DNA of 64,000 bases from Ornithinimicrobium murale (GCF_003352835.1 NZ_QLVD01000015.1:1-64000); one strand, 5' to 3'; numbered from the stretch's first letter, positions 1 to 9,517 are shown. Numbers and translations: made by a program. The notes: generated from the letters alone by a model not told the origin.

Positions 1-1
1 G

Positions 2-634
2 CCGATCAGTGATGACGCGGTGGTCATGAACTCCCGTGAGGTCTTCCCGTTCCAGGAGGGCTATGAGGAGCACGTCGACGCGATCTATGACGGTCGTTAC
101 GACACGGTGGACCTGGAGCTGGCGCAGCAGAAGTTCGAGGAGTCCGGTCTGGAAGAGGGCACCGAGATCCGCATCGGCTACGGCGCGGGCAACCAGCGTC
201 GGGTCAACGAGGTCGCGCTGATCAAGGCCTCCTGTGACCAGGTCGGCTTCAACATCGTGGATGCCTCGGCTCCGGGGCTGGGCGATGTGCTGTCCTCGGG
301 TGACTGGGAGATCGCGCTGTTCGCCTGGGCCGGTTCCGGCACGGTGACTGGCTCGGCGTTCTGGTACGAGATCGACGGCCCCGGCAACTACGGCCAGTGG
401 GTCAACGAGGCCGCGGACCAGGCGTGGCAGACCATCTCCACGAGCCTGGACGAGGACGTGCAGGCTGAGCAGCTGGCCATCATCGAGACCGAGGCCTGGA
501 ACGACCTGCACAGCATCCCGGTCTTCGCCCACCCGGGCATCGTCGCCCACGACGCGACGATCGACAATGTCATCCACAACGCGAGCCAGACCGGTGTGCC
601 GTGGAACGCGGAGCAGTGGGTCCGCGGCGAGTGA
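2..634 (+). CDS. ABC transporter substrate-binding protein, family 5 (C-terminal part)
   Basis: The frame is open from the window edge, so only the last 210 residues of a family-5 (peptide/nickel/opine) solute-binding protein are visible. These proteins sit outside the membrane, bind oligopeptides or similar ligands and deliver them to the permease pair. The visible part has the typical C-terminal lobe: a segment on modelling features of the ligand ('QVGFNIVDAS'), an aromatic-rich stretch ('FWYEIDGPGNYGQW') and the late 'HSIPVFAHPG' segment where this family usually reads 'P.Y..P'. It is followed by two permease genes and a double ATPase on the same strand, which is the standard Dpp/Opp order. 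The start and any lipoprotein signal lie outside the window. The family call is sure; the ligand is unknown. Confidence 0.85.
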   Translation, partial: PISDDAVVMNSREVFPFQEGYEEHVDAIYDGRYDTVDLELAQQKFEESGLEEGTEIRIGYGAGNQRRVNEVALIKASCDQVGFNIVDASAPGLGDVLSSGDWEIALFAWAGSGTVTGSAFWYEIDGPGNYGQWVNEAADQAWQTISTSLDEDVQAEQLAIIETEAWNDLHSIPVFAHPGIVAHDATIDNVIHNASQTGVPWNAEQWVRGE

Positions 635-698
635 TCGCGGCTGACCCCCGACCGGCACGCGCCGGTCACCTCTGCTAACACACCGCTGTAGCGCACCG

Positions 699-732
699 CC
701 GGTGGGGCGGGACCCAGGTCCCGCCCCACCGG
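699..732 (+). terminator. Strong GC hairpin between binding-protein and permease genes
   Basis: A perfect 14-bp stem (CCGGTGGGGCGGGA against its complement), extendable to 16 bp, with a very short loop. It lies 65 bp after the binding-protein stop and about 110 bp before the permease start. No T-run follows. It could be a partial terminator or a 3'-end stabiliser that gives more binding protein than permease mRNA, as known for several binding-protein-dependent operons. The role is inferred. Confidence 0.6.
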
Positions 733-839
733 TCCGTCCGGACCCAGGTGGGGACGGCGTGACAGGCCGTGGTTGGAGCGTTACGCTCACACGACCCGAG
801 GCCGCCGCGGCACACTCCAGTTCTTGAAGGGAAAACCCC

Positions 840-2357
840 GTGCTCCGATTTATCTTGCGCAGGTTAGGCGTCTCGGCGCTCATCCTCGTGCTGGGATCAG
901 TCTTCCTGTTCTTCATCACCGTCTTCTCCGGTGATCCCTTGGAGGACCTCCGCGAGAGCCGCGACCGCAACCGGGAGCAGCTGATCGCGGCCCGCGAGCG
1001 GAACATGAACCTCAACGAGCCATGGTACGCCCGCTATTGGATCTGGGCGGTGGGCGTCGGCAAGTGCGTGACCCTCAACTGCGATCTGGGCACTGACTCC
1101 CGCGGGGCCGACATCGGCACGGCCCTGATGAACGCGGCCGGCAGCACGCTGCGGCTGGTCACCCTGGCCACCGCCCTGGCCATCATCATCGGCATCACGA
1201 TGGGCATCCTCGCCGCGATCCGGCAGTACTCCGGCTTCGACTACATCGTCACCTTCGCCGCCTTCCTGTTCTTCTCCCTCCCGGTCTTCTGGGTCGCGGT
1301 GCTCCTGAAGGAGTACGGCGCGATCCGGTTCAACAACTGGATGGCTGATCCATCGATCTCATTAACAGCGGGCATCGTGATCGGGGTGCTGTTCGGTCTG
1401 GTGATCGCCTCTCTGCTCGGCGGTGACCTGCGTCGCAAACTGATCACCTTCGCCGTGTCGGCGCTGGTCGCCTTCGGTGCGGTCACCTACTTCGACTCGG
1501 TCGAGTGGTGGAGGCAACCCGCCCTGGGCCTGGGTCTGATCATCCTCATCGCCCTCGGTGCGGCTGTGTTGCTGACCTACCTGGCCGTCGGACGGTCGAA
1601 CCTGAAGATCCTCTATGCCGGGCTGACCACGATCGCCGCGGGGGTCGTGGGAACCTTCGTCTTCGGTGGCTGGATCGAGTCGCCGACCTACCCGCTGCTG
1701 CTGCTGATGCTGGCCATCAGCGTCGTTGCCGCGATCGTCATCGGCTGGTTCTGGGGTGGTTGGGACAAGCGGATCGCCATCTGGGTCTCGGTCGGCACCG
1801 CCGTGGCCTTCGCCGGCGCCACCGCCCTGGACCAGTTGCTGCGCAACTGGGGTCCGTTCCTGGACCGCAAACCTCGGCCCATCTCCACCATCGGCAGTGG
1901 CTCACCGAACTTCGACGGGCCGTTCTGGACCGGTGTCTGGGACTGGGGGGTCCAGCTGATCCTGCCGACCATCGTGCTCACCGTCATCTCGCTGGCGAGC
2001 TACAGCCGCTACACCAGGGCCTCGATGCTGGAGACCATTCGCCAGGACTATGTCCGCACCGCCCGGTCCAAGGGACTCTCGGAGCGGGTGGTCATCACCA
2101 AGCACGCACTGCGCAACGCGCTGATCCCGATCACCACCATCGTGGCCTTCGACTTCGCCGGCCTGATCGGCGGTGCCGTCGTCACCGAGTCGGTCTTCGG
2201 CTGGAAGGGCATGGGCGCGATGTTCCAGGAGGGGTTGACCCGGGTCGATCCTGGGCCGGTGATGGCGTTCTATCTGGTCACCGGCACCGCGGCCGTGTTG
2301 ATGAACATGATCGCCGATATCTCGTACGCCTTCCTCGACCCGCGGATCCGGACGTGA
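840..2357 (+). CDS. Peptide-type ABC transporter permease, DppB-like, with large membrane insertion
   Basis: Inner-membrane permease of a Dpp/Opp importer. The N-terminus (TM1 at about residues 9-30, an extracytoplasmic loop, TM2-TM3 at about 103-155) and the C-terminus (EAA loop near residues 400-425 with 'RTARSKGLSERVV', then 'VVTESVFGWKGMG' and the 'DPRIRT' tail) are normal DppB. Between them, residues about 172-335, lies an extra hydrophobic region with roughly five or six predicted membrane segments. This makes the protein 505 residues where 310-340 is usual. No frameshift is visible and the reading frame is continuous. The GTG start follows a purine-rich stretch (GAAGGGAAAA). The next permease gene starts 54 bp downstream. 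Confidence 0.88.
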   Translation: MLRFILRRLGVSALILVLGSVFLFFITVFSGDPLEDLRESRDRNREQLIAARERNMNLNEPWYARYWIWAVGVGKCVTLNCDLGTDSRGADIGTALMNAAGSTLRLVTLATALAIIIGITMGILAAIRQYSGFDYIVTFAAFLFFSLPVFWVAVLLKEYGAIRFNNWMADPSISLTAGIVIGVLFGLVIASLLGGDLRRKLITFAVSALVAFGAVTYFDSVEWWRQPALGLGLIILIALGAAVLLTYLAVGRSNLKILYAGLTTIAAGVVGTFVFGGWIESPTYPLLLLMLAISVVAAIVIGWFWGGWDKRIAIWVSVGTAVAFAGATALDQLLRNWGPFLDRKPRPISTIGSGSPNFDGPFWTGVWDWGVQLILPTIVLTVISLASYSRYTRASMLETIRQDYVRTARSKGLSERVVITKHALRNALIPITTIVAFDFAGLIGGAVVTESVFGWKGMGAMFQEGLTRVDPGPVMAFYLVTGTAAVLMNMIADISYAFLDPRIRT

Positions 2358-2411
2358 GCTGGTGGAGCACCGTGACCAACCAGCCCGCCCCAACTCCATC
2401 CGGAGGATGCC

Positions 2412-3458
2412 ATGAGTGAAGACAACGACAAGCCCGAGGCCCCGGGCAGCGGTCGGGAACACATCTCCCCGATCCCCGAACAGAAGGACCCCGGCTCACT
2501 GCAGCACCGGGAGATCGTCGTCAGTGACGAGCTCTCGGTCGAGAAGCAGATCGACCTGACCCAGAAGTCCTACTCCCAGGGCGAGCTGATTCGCCGGCGG
2601 TTCTTCCGCCACAAGGGCGCGATGGCCTCCTTGGCCTTCCTGGTCTTCATCACCCTGATGGCCGTCAGCTCCATCGGCTACGGGATCATCCCCGGCTGGT
2701 GGGACAAGGACTACTACTCCGCCGCCTTCGTGGAGAATGGTGGACGCCCCACGCTGAGTCTCTTCCCCCCGGTCTGGGGCGAGTACCCGTTCGGCCAGGA
2801 GGACGCCGGCAAGGACTACTTCGCACTGACCATGCGCGGGACGCAACGATCGCTGATCATCGCCTTCACCGTCGGCATCATGTCCACGCTCGTCGGCACG
2901 CTGATCGGTGCCATCGCCGGCTACTTCCGGGGCTGGATCGAGGCCATCCTCATGCGGATCACCGACCTGTTCATCGTCATCCCGCTGCTGGTCATGGCCG
3001 CAGTCCTGGGGCAGGTCAGTGGCGGTGGCATCTGGCCGCTGGCGATCATGCTCAGCCTGGTGACCTGGACCGGCCTGGCCCGGCTGGTGCGAGGGGAGGT
3101 CCTCTCCCTCCGGGAGCGTGACTTCGTCATGGCAGCCGAGGCCGTCGGCACCTCCTCCAGGCGGATCATCTTCAAGCACATCCTGCCCAACACGATCGGC
3201 ACGATCATCGTCAGCGCGACGCTGTCCATCGCCGCGGTGATCCTGCTGGAGAGCGCGTTGAGCTTCCTGGGCTTCGGTGTCAAGGCACCGGACACCTCCC
3301 TGGGCCAGCTGATCTCGATCTACCAGAACAGCTTCACGGTGCGTCCGTGGCTCTTCTGGTGGCCGGGCATGATCATCCTCGGCATCGCGCTGTCGGTGAA
3401 CTTCCTCGGCGACGGCCTCCGTGACGCCTTCGACCCCCGCCAGAGCAGGAGCGACTGA
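2412..3458 (+). CDS. Peptide-type ABC transporter permease, DppC-like
   Basis: Second permease subunit, partner of the preceding DppB-like protein. It has a long hydrophilic cytoplasmic N-terminus (about 65 residues), then TM1 with the OppC-type N-terminal domain ('RRFFRHKGAMASLAFLVF'), the long periplasmic loop and the BPD_transp_1 domain. The EAA loop reads 'AAEAVGTSSRRIIFKHILPN' and the family motif 'ESALSFLGFG' follows. At 348 residues it is slightly long because of the N-terminal tail. The ATG is preceded by GGAGG. Its TGA stop shares one base with the ATG of the ATPase gene, so the two are translationally coupled. The substrate cannot be told from sequence. Confidence 0.9.
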   Translation: MSEDNDKPEAPGSGREHISPIPEQKDPGSLQHREIVVSDELSVEKQIDLTQKSYSQGELIRRRFFRHKGAMASLAFLVFITLMAVSSIGYGIIPGWWDKDYYSAAFVENGGRPTLSLFPPVWGEYPFGQEDAGKDYFALTMRGTQRSLIIAFTVGIMSTLVGTLIGAIAGYFRGWIEAILMRITDLFIVIPLLVMAAVLGQVSGGGIWPLAIMLSLVTWTGLARLVRGEVLSLRERDFVMAAEAVGTSSRRIIFKHILPNTIGTIIVSATLSIAAVILLESALSFLGFGVKAPDTSLGQLISIYQNSFTVRPWLFWWPGMIILGIALSVNFLGDGLRDAFDPRQSRSD

Positions 3459-5206
3459 TGACGACGACCACTGACAACACCTCCGGTGCCGTCCTCGACT
3501 TCACCGACGTCGACGTCCGGTTCTCCACCGAGTTCGGCTCGGTCCACGCGGTCAAGGGCGTGTCGCTGCACGTGCAGCCCGGCGAGGTCGTCGCCCTGGT
3601 CGGGGAGTCCGGCTCCGGCAAGTCGGTCACCTCGATGACCGCCATGCGGCTGCTGCCCGGCAATGCCCGGATCGGTGGCGAGATCACCGTCAACGGCCAG
3701 GGCATCCGCACGTTGTCCGAAGGCGCCATGCGGCGCCTGCGCGGCAACGACATCGCGATGGTCTTCCAGGAGCCGATGACGGCTCTGAACCCCGTGCTGA
3801 CGATCGGCACCCAGATGACCGAGGCCCTCGAGCTGCACGGCATCGCCTCTGGCAAGGCCGCGGTCCAGCGCGCCATCGAGCTGTTGGACATGGTGGGGAT
3901 CCCGGACCCGGAGCGTCGGGTCAAGCAGTATCCCCACGAGCTCTCCGGCGGCCAGCGGCAACGCGTGGTGATCGCCATCGCGATCAGCTGTGACCCCAAG
4001 GTCATCATTGCCGACGAGCCCACGACGGCCCTGGACGTCACGGTGCAGGCCGACATCCTGGACCTGCTGCGGTCACTGAAGGACAAGCTCAACACCGGCA
4101 TCCTCCTGATCACGCACAACATGGGCGTGGTCGCCGACATGGCCGACCGCGTCGCGGTGATGTTCAAGGGTGACCTGGTCGAGACCGGGACCGCTGATGA
4201 GGTGCTGCTCAACCCGCAGCACGACTACACCAAGATGCTCCTGTCGGCGGTGCCCAGGTTGGGAGCCGGCCGCGCGCAGATGGGCATCAATATCAGCGAG
4301 GACTCGGTCGATGAGTCCGCCGACCTGGCGATCGACCTGGAGAACCTGGTGATCGAGTACCAGCGGCTGGGCAAGGCGCCGTTCCGGGCGGTCGACGACG
4401 TCAGCTTCCAGGTGCGACAGGGTGAGATCGTCGGCCTGGTCGGTGAGTCGGGCTCGGGCAAGTCGACGATCGGTCGGTGCGCCCTCGGCCTGATCCCCGC
4501 CGCCGGCGGATCGTTCCGTCTGCTCGGTGAGGACATCACCGGCATGAACCGCAAGCAGCTCAAGTCGATCCGGCGGCGGATCGGCGTGATCTTCCAGGAC
4601 CCGGCGGCCTCGCTCAACCCGCGACTGCCGATCGGCGAGTGCATCAGCGAGCCGCTGGTCGTGCACAAGGTCGGCAACCGCAAGAGCCAGGAGCAGAAGG
4701 TCTATGAGCTCCTGGATGCGGTCGAGCTGCCGCGGGAGGTCTTCAACCGCTATCCGCACGAGGTGTCCGGCGGGCAGCGCCAGCGCATCTCCATCGCGCG
4801 CGCGCTGACCCTGGACCCTGAGCTGCTCGTGGCGGACGAGCCGACGTCCGCCCTGGATGTGTCGGTGCAGGCGAAGGTGCTCAACATCTTCAGCGACCTG
4901 CAGGCCCGCTACAAGTTCGCCTGCCTGTTCATCAGCCACGATCTGGCGGTCATCGACCTGCTGGCCCACCAGGTCGTCGTGCTGCAGAGCGGGAAGGTCG
5001 TGGAGGCCGGACCGCGTGAGCAGGTGCTGATGGACCCCCAGGAGGAGTACACCCAGCGGCTGCTTGCTGCCGCGCCCGTCCCGCACCCGGGGGAGCAGCG
5101 GACGCGCCGCGAGGAGCGGCACGCACTTCTGCGACAGCTCGGGGACGAGATCGCGGAGATCAAGGGCGGCGGTCAGGAGTTCCACGACAAGGCCGGGGGA
5201 GTCTGA
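3458..5206 (+). CDS. Double ABC ATPase (DppD-DppF type fusion)
   Basis: One chain carries both nucleotide-binding domains that drive the importer. Domain 1 (about residues 10-265) has Walker A 'GESGSGKSV', signature 'LSGGQRQRV' and Walker B '[11 protein letters not shown]'. Domain 2 (about 300-550) has 'GESGSGKST', 'VSGGQRQRI' and '[12 protein letters not shown]'. Each is followed by the oligopeptide-transporter C-terminal region ('[13 protein letters not shown]', '[11 protein letters not shown]'). In enteric bacteria these are separate DppD and DppF genes; the fused form is common in Actinobacteria and Rhizobiales. Both ATP sites look intact. The gene ends 19 bp before fmt, so read-through into the translation genes is possible. 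Confidence 0.92.
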   Translation: MTTTTDNTSGAVLDFTDVDVRFSTEFGSVHAVKGVSLHVQPGEVVALVGESGSGKSVTSMTAMRLLPGNARIGGEITVNGQGIRTLSEGAMRRLRGNDIAMVFQEPMTALNPVLTIGTQMTEALELHGIASGKAAVQRAIELLDMVGIPDPERRVKQYPHELSGGQRQRVVIAIAISCDPKVIIADEPTTALDVTVQADILDLLRSLKDKLNTGILLITHNMGVVADMADRVAVMFKGDLVETGTADEVLLNPQHDYTKMLLSAVPRLGAGRAQMGINISEDSVDESADLAIDLENLVIEYQRLGKAPFRAVDDVSFQVRQGEIVGLVGESGSGKSTIGRCALGLIPAAGGSFRLLGEDITGMNRKQLKSIRRRIGVIFQDPAASLNPRLPIGECISEPLVVHKVGNRKSQEQKVYELLDAVELPREVFNRYPHEVSGGQRQRISIARALTLDPELLVADEPTSALDVSVQAKVLNIFSDLQARYKFACLFISHDLAVIDLLAHQVVVLQSGKVVEAGPREQVLMDPQEEYTQRLLAAAPVPHPGEQRTRREERHALLRQLGDEIAEIKGGGQEFHDKAGGV

Positions 5207-5225
5207 GGCAGAGGCACCCGCGCCC

Positions 5226-6191
5226 GTGAGAATTGTCTTTGCCGGCACGCCTGAGGCGGCGGTGCCCTCGTTGCACGCGCTGCTCGTCTCGCAGCACGAT
5301 GTCAGCGCTGTGGTGACCCGTCCGGATGCTCGCTCAGGCCGGGGCCGCACGCTGGTGCAGTCGCCGGTTCGTCGTGTCGCACAGGAGGCCGGGGTCGAGG
5401 TGCTGACTCCGACCTCTGCCCGGGACCCGGAGTTCGCCTCCCGTCTCGCTGACCTGGCTCCGGACGCGTGCCCGGTCGTGGCCTACGGCGGGCTGATCCC
5501 GGCCACGCTCCTGACGGTCCCGCGGCACGGGTGGGTCAACCTGCACTTCTCGCTGCTGCCGGCCTGGAGGGGTGCGGCGCCGGTGCAGCATGCGCTCATG
5601 GCCGGCGACCAGATCACGGGTGCTTCGACGTTCCTGCTGGAGGAGGGGCTGGACACCGGCCCGGTGCTGGGGACGCTGACAGAACGCATCCGTGACACGG
5701 ACACCTCGGGTGACCTGCTGGAACGGCTCGCCTCGGCCGGTGCAGAACTGCTCGTCGCCACGCTCGACGGCCTGGAGGAGGGCAGCCTGACCCCGCTTCC
5801 ACAACCGCAGGACGGCATCTCGCACGCCCCCAAGCTCACCGTGGAGGACGCCCGGATCGACTGGAGCCGACCCGCGTATGCCGTGGACCGGCAGGTCCGC
5901 GGCTGCACCCCGGCTCCCGGTGCCTGGACCACCTTCCGGGGAGAGCGTCTGAAGGTGCAGCCCGTGCAGCGCCCCGCCCCCGGTGTGCCGTCCGGCACCG
6001 AGGAGCACGATGTCCGCGAGGCCCAGGTGGTCCCCGGCGAGCTGCTCGTGACGCGGCGCCAGATCCTCGTGGGGACCGCGGACCAGCCCGTGGTGCTGGG
6101 GCTGGTGCAACCCCACGGCAAGAAGGCCATGCCCGCCACCGACTGGGCCCGGGGAGCGCGGATCAGCGCTGGTGAGGTGCTCGGTGGCTGA
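5226..6191 (+). CDS. fmt: Methionyl-tRNA formyltransferase
   Basis: Transfers a formyl group from 10-formyl-tetrahydrofolate to initiator Met-tRNA. At 321 residues it has the standard two-domain length. The N-terminal formyltransferase domain starts '[18 protein letters not shown]'. The catalytic Asn/His segment is 'VNLHFSLLP' and the catalytic Asp lies in '[10 protein letters not shown]'. The usual 'PRWRGAAP' motif reads 'PAWRGAAP'. A C-terminal OB-fold domain follows ('[22 protein letters not shown]'). The GTG at 5226 was chosen because the family N-terminus begins there. It overlaps rsmB by 8 bp; fmt-rsmB adjacency is classical. Confidence 0.95.
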   Translation: MRIVFAGTPEAAVPSLHALLVSQHDVSAVVTRPDARSGRGRTLVQSPVRRVAQEAGVEVLTPTSARDPEFASRLADLAPDACPVVAYGGLIPATLLTVPRHGWVNLHFSLLPAWRGAAPVQHALMAGDQITGASTFLLEEGLDTGPVLGTLTERIRDTDTSGDLLERLASAGAELLVATLDGLEEGSLTPLPQPQDGISHAPKLTVEDARIDWSRPAYAVDRQVRGCTPAPGAWTTFRGERLKVQPVQRPAPGVPSGTEEHDVREAQVVPGELLVTRRQILVGTADQPVVLGLVQPHGKKAMPATDWARGARISAGEVLGG

Positions 6192-7704
6192 TCGACGAGG
6201 TCCGCGCCGTCGGAGCGCCCAGACGCCCGCCCAGCGTGCTCGCCGGGGTGACCCGGCGCGCGATGCCGCCTACGAGGTGATGCGGGCAGTGGCCGACGGC
6301 GGCTATGCGAACCTGGTCCTTCCCAAGGTTCTGCGGGCGGCCCGACTGCACGGACGGGACGCCGGGTTCGCCACCGAGCTCACCTACGGAACCCTGCGGA
6401 TGCAGGGACTGTACGACGCCATCATCGACGCCTCCTTCGACCGCCCGGGACGGGCGATCGACCCGGCGGTGCGGGACATCGTGCGGCTCGGTGCCCATCA
6501 GCTCCTGGCCATGCGCGTCCCCGACCATGCGGCCGTCAGCGCCACGGTGGCACTGGCCCGCCAGCACGTGGGACAAGGGGCCGGAGGCTTCGTCAACGCC
6601 GTGCTGCGCAGGGTCTCCGAGCGCACCCGTCCGCAGTGGCTGGAGCAGGTGGCCGGCAGCATCGCCGATCCGGTGGAGCGACTCGCCGTGGAGCACTCGC
6701 ACCCGGCGTGGGTCGTGCGGGCACTGCGAGCAGCGCTGCTCGGTCACGGTGCCAGCGACAGTGCGACCGTCGAGGCCGATCTGGCGACGCTGCTGGAGGC
6801 GCACAACACCCCGGCGCTCCCCACGCTGGTCGCTCGTCCCGGTCTGGGGGCGGAGGATGAGCTGACAGCCTCCGGAGGGGAGCCGAACGACACGGCGCCG
6901 ACCGCCTGGACCATGCCGGGCGGGGACCCGGGGGAGCTGGCAGCGGTCCGCGAGGGTCGGGCCGCTGTCCAGGACGCCGGCTCCCAGCTGCTGGCGCTGG
7001 CCCTGGCCGCCGCCGACGTCCAGGGCAGTGGTGGGACGAGTGACCCGACCAACGGTGCGAGTGAACAGTGGCTGGACGTCTGTGCCGGCCCGGGCGGCAA
7101 GGCCGGCCTGCTCGCCGCGCTGGCAGCGCAACGCGGCGCCCGGCTGCGGGCCAACGAGGTGCAGCCGCACCGGGCCGACCTGGTGCGCAACACCTTGCGC
7201 GCCATCCGGCACATCCACCCCGAGAGCGTCCACGTGACCGTTGACGACGGTCGCGAGATCGGTGAGTCCGACCCCGGGCGCTACGACCGGGTGCTCGTCG
7301 ATGCTCCCTGCACCGGCCTCGGGGCACTGCGCCGTCGTCCGGAAGCACGGTGGCGCCGCACGCCCAAGGACCTGGCCGAGCTGGGGCCGCTGCAGCGTGA
7401 GCTGTTGGCCTCGGCCATCGAGGCCACGCGGCCCGGGGGAGTCGTGCTCTACTCCACCTGCTCCCCGCACCTCGCCGAGACCGAGTTCGTGCTCAAGGAC
7501 GTGCTCAAGGCGTTCCCGTCGGTGACCGCGCAGGACGTGCGGCCGTTGCTGGTCGATCGCGCGGGGCAGGTGCTGCCGGACACCGGACCAGGCCCCTTCG
7601 CCCAGCTGTGGCCGCACCGCCACGGCACGGACGGCATGTTCGTGGCGCTGCTGCAGGTGGCGCCCGACCGGCCACAGCATCCTGCCCCCACCGCAGCCCA
7701 GTAG
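6184..7704 (+). CDS. rsmB: 16S rRNA (cytosine-967 C5)-methyltransferase RsmB
   Basis: Methylates C967 of 16S rRNA using S-adenosylmethionine. The N-terminal NusB-like RNA-binding domain ('[11 protein letters not shown]...[10 protein letters not shown]') occupies about residues 20-150. The C-terminal RsmB/NOP domain has SAM motif '[11 protein letters not shown]', motif IV '[19 protein letters not shown]' with the Pro-Cys pair, and the catalytic cysteine in 'YSTCSPH'. Between them is a Gly/Pro/Thr-rich, less conserved linker. The GTG at 6184 has GGTGAGG 7 nt upstream and overlaps fmt by 8 bp; an in-frame GTG at 6172 is the alternative. The gene is 506 residues, slightly longer than the E. coli protein. 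Confidence 0.93.
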   Translation: MADRRGPRRRSAQTPAQRARRGDPARDAAYEVMRAVADGGYANLVLPKVLRAARLHGRDAGFATELTYGTLRMQGLYDAIIDASFDRPGRAIDPAVRDIVRLGAHQLLAMRVPDHAAVSATVALARQHVGQGAGGFVNAVLRRVSERTRPQWLEQVAGSIADPVERLAVEHSHPAWVVRALRAALLGHGASDSATVEADLATLLEAHNTPALPTLVARPGLGAEDELTASGGEPNDTAPTAWTMPGGDPGELAAVREGRAAVQDAGSQLLALALAAADVQGSGGTSDPTNGASEQWLDVCAGPGGKAGLLAALAAQRGARLRANEVQPHRADLVRNTLRAIRHIHPESVHVTVDDGREIGESDPGRYDRVLVDAPCTGLGALRRRPEARWRRTPKDLAELGPLQRELLASAIEATRPGGVVLYSTCSPHLAETEFVLKDVLKAFPSVTAQDVRPLLVDRAGQVLPDTGPGPFAQLWPHRHGTDGMFVALLQVAPDRPQHPAPTAAQ

Positions 7705-7707
7705 GCT
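7702..7707 (+). promoter_or_regulatory. -10 element of a leaderless promoter (rpe)
   Basis: TAGGCT lies exactly 6 nt before the GTG of rpe, so transcription would start at or next to the start codon. No ribosome-binding site precedes the GTG. The element overlaps the 3' end of rsmB. Position and sequence match the TANNNT-N6/7-RTG pattern of actinobacterial leaderless genes. Confidence 0.6.
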
Positions 7708-7713
7708 GGCCGC

Positions 7714-8376
7714 GTGCTCCAGATCAGCCCCAGCATCCTGTCTGCCGACTTCGCCAACCTTGAGTCCGAGCTGGCGAGGATCTCCACGGCCGACTGGGCC
7801 CACGTCGACGTGATGGACGGTCACTTCGTGCCGAACCTGACGCTCGGGCTGCCGGTCATCGAGGCGCTGAAGCGAGTCAGCCCCGTCCCGCTGGACTGCC
7901 ACCTGATGATCGAGGACCCCGACCGGTGGGCACCGCAGTATGCCGAGGCCGGAGGTGCCTCGGTGACCTTCCACATCGAGGCAGCGAACGACCCGGTCGC
8001 GACGGCGCGTGCCATTCGGAGTGCGGGTGCCCGGGCCGCCTTCGCCGTCAAACCCGGCACGCCGTTCACTCCCTACGCCGACCTGTTGGCCGAGGTCGAC
8101 ATGGTGCTGGTCATGACCGTCGAGCCGGGGTTCGGTGGCCAGTCCTTCATGGCCGACCAGATGGCCAAGGTCGCCGAGGTCCGTGAGGCGGTGCGCAGAC
8201 ACGGAGGGGAGATCTGGGTGCAGGTCGACGGCGGCGTCTCCCAGGACACCATCGGGCAGTGTGTCGAGGCCGGTGCGGACGTCTTCGTGGCGGGGTCCGC
8301 GGTCTACGGCGCCGACGACGTCCCCGCGCGCGTCAGCGACCTACGCGCCCTGGCAGCCGAGCACGCCCCGCACTGA
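7714..8376 (+). CDS. rpe: Ribulose-phosphate 3-epimerase
   Basis: Interconverts ribulose 5-phosphate and xylulose 5-phosphate in the pentose phosphate pathway. The chain is a complete TIM barrel of 220 residues. Metal and catalytic residues sit in '[12 protein letters not shown]' (His, Asp), 'DCHLMI' (His) and 'VDGGVS' (Asp). The phosphate/loop motif is '[10 protein letters not shown]'. The start is a GTG only 9 bp after rsmB; a -10-like TAGGCT 6 nt upstream and the absence of a Shine-Dalgarno sequence suggest a leaderless transcript in addition to read-through. Nothing unusual in the protein. Confidence 0.96.
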   Translation: MLQISPSILSADFANLESELARISTADWAHVDVMDGHFVPNLTLGLPVIEALKRVSPVPLDCHLMIEDPDRWAPQYAEAGGASVTFHIEAANDPVATARAIRSAGARAAFAVKPGTPFTPYADLLAEVDMVLVMTVEPGFGGQSFMADQMAKVAEVREAVRRHGGEIWVQVDGGVSQDTIGQCVEAGADVFVAGSAVYGADDVPARVSDLRALAAEHAPH

Positions 8377-8453
8377 CCCGGGCCGACCGGCCGCGAGGAG
8401 TTCGCCCGTGAGGGCCCCGGCGGGAGTCTGAGCGGATCGCGCCGTCAAGACGT

Positions 8454-8459
8454 TACGAT
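8454..8459 (+). promoter_or_regulatory. Possible -10 element upstream of the FMN riboswitch
   Basis: TACGAT ends 13 bp before the first base of the riboswitch P1 stem, about the right place for a start just ahead of the aptamer. No good -35 hexamer is visible. Weak call, supported mainly by position. Confidence 0.35.
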
Positions 8460-8471
8460 AGGCGGGCAACA

Positions 8472-8596
8472 CGTGCTCCGGGGTCGGTGAAATTCCGAGC
8501 CGGCGGTGAGAGTCCGCGACCCGGCCGCAGCCAGCGGCCGGCTGACCTGGTGAAACTCCGGGACCGACGGTGAAAGTCCGGATGGGAGGCAGCACG
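8472..8596 (+). promoter_or_regulatory. FMN riboswitch (RFN element)
   Basis: The conserved RFN landmarks appear in order: 'GGTGAAATTCCGA', 'CCGGCGGTGAGAGTCCGCGA', 'TGGTGAAACTCCGG', 'CCGACGGTGAAAGTCCGGAT' and 'GGGAGGCAGCACG'. The ends pair to form P1 (CGTGCT with AGCACG). FMN binding normally switches off expression of the gene downstream, by termination or by blocking initiation. The next gene is a PnuC-family riboflavin transporter, the expected target. The leader from aptamer to start codon is about 170 nt and contains a strong hairpin. Confidence 0.96.
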
Positions 8597-8688
8597 CACG
8601 TCGCCGCAGTGACGGGACTGCACGGAGAAGGTGCCGGCAACGGCATACCGGACAGGCTCAGCCGCACGACACGCAACGCTTTCATGCA

Positions 8689-8724
8689 CACCCCCGGCGC
8701 CCACACCGTTCGTGGCCGGGGGTG
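8689..8724 (+). terminator. Riboswitch expression-platform hairpin
   Basis: A perfect 10-bp stem (CACCCCCGGC with GCCGGGGGTG) and a 16-nt loop, about 90 nt after the aptamer and about 40 nt before the GTG of the transporter gene. It does not cover the ribosome-binding site, so it is better read as a terminator-type expression platform than as a sequestering hairpin. The U-run is absent, as is common in high-GC actinobacteria. The role is inferred from position. Confidence 0.5.
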
Positions 8725-8764
8725 ATCTCGTTCCCGGCCACCCGATCCGCAAAGGACGCATGTC

Positions 8765-9472
8765 GTGGACGTCTGGAACGACCTGTTCACCGCCGAGCTC
8801 CAACTCGGCCAGCACGCCATCCTCTGGCGAGAGGTCATTGGCAACCTGTTCGGCATCGGCTCGGCGATCCTCGGCATGCGCCGCTTCGTCTGGGCCTGGC
8901 CGGTGGGGATCATCGGCAATGTCTTCCTCTTCACCGTGTTCATGGGGGTGTGGTTCGCCACACCCCAGGAGCACAGCCTGTTCGGGCAGGCCGCCCGCCA
9001 GGTCTTCTTCATCATCACCAGCGTCTACGGCTGGTGGGCCTGGAACGAGTCCCGCCGGACCCGCGGCAAGGGAGAGCCGGCGATCACGCCGCGGTGGGCC
9101 ACGGCACGCGAGCGGGTGGCCTACCTGCTCGCCGCCGCCGGGCTCGTCGTGCTCTGCCAGTGGCTCTTCCAGGTGGTGGGCGTCGGCTGGCCGGCGCCGG
9201 GCTGGTACTACTGGACCGACGCCTGGATCTTCGTCGGCTCCATCCTGGCCACCTACGCCATGGCGCGCGGGTGGGTCGACTTCTGGCTCGTCTGGATCGC
9301 GGTGGACCTGATCGGAGTGCCTCTGCTGTGGCACTCGGGCTACTACCCCTCAGCCATCATGTATGCCGTGTACGGCGCCTTCGTCCTGTGGGGCTTCTTC
9401 GTGTGGCGTCGCGCCGCTCGGGACGAGAACCCGCAGCCGAGCCGGGCGCAGGCCGAGGCCCCTGTCGGCTGA
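8765..9472 (+). CDS. ribM: Riboflavin transporter, PnuC family (RibM/PnuX type)
   Basis: Integral membrane protein of 235 residues with seven or eight hydrophobic segments. Family features include 'NLFGIGSAILGMRRFVWAWPVGIIGN' split over TM2-TM3, the Trp-rich 'SVYGWWAWNESRR' and the C-terminal 'GYYPSAIMYAVYGAF'. PnuC proteins take up nicotinamide riboside, but the actinobacterial branch controlled by FMN riboswitches (C. glutamicum PnuX/RibM) transports riboflavin. The upstream RFN element decides the assignment here. The GTG start is 8 nt after AAAGGA. No rib biosynthesis gene is adjacent, so this looks like a stand-alone uptake gene. Confidence 0.88.
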   Translation: MDVWNDLFTAELQLGQHAILWREVIGNLFGIGSAILGMRRFVWAWPVGIIGNVFLFTVFMGVWFATPQEHSLFGQAARQVFFIITSVYGWWAWNESRRTRGKGEPAITPRWATARERVAYLLAAAGLVVLCQWLFQVVGVGWPAPGWYYWTDAWIFVGSILATYAMARGWVDFWLVWIAVDLIGVPLLWHSGYYPSAIMYAVYGAFVLWGFFVWRRAARDENPQPSRAQAEAPVG

Positions 9473-9505
9473 CCGCTGGCGGGTCACCCGGCTGGTCCGG
9501 TGAAC

Positions 9506-9511
9506 TAGGCT
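9506..9511 (+). promoter_or_regulatory. -10 element of a leaderless promoter (PH-domain gene)
   Basis: TAGGCT sits exactly 6 nt before the GTG of the PH-domain gene, with no Shine-Dalgarno sequence between. This is identical in sequence and spacing to the elements before rpe and pyk. Confidence 0.6.
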
Positions 9512-9517
9512 GAGCGG

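Noticed and set aside
6163..8202. A long minus-strand open frame opposite rsmB and rpe
   Set aside because: It is a shadow of rsmB and rpe, with no recognisable motif.
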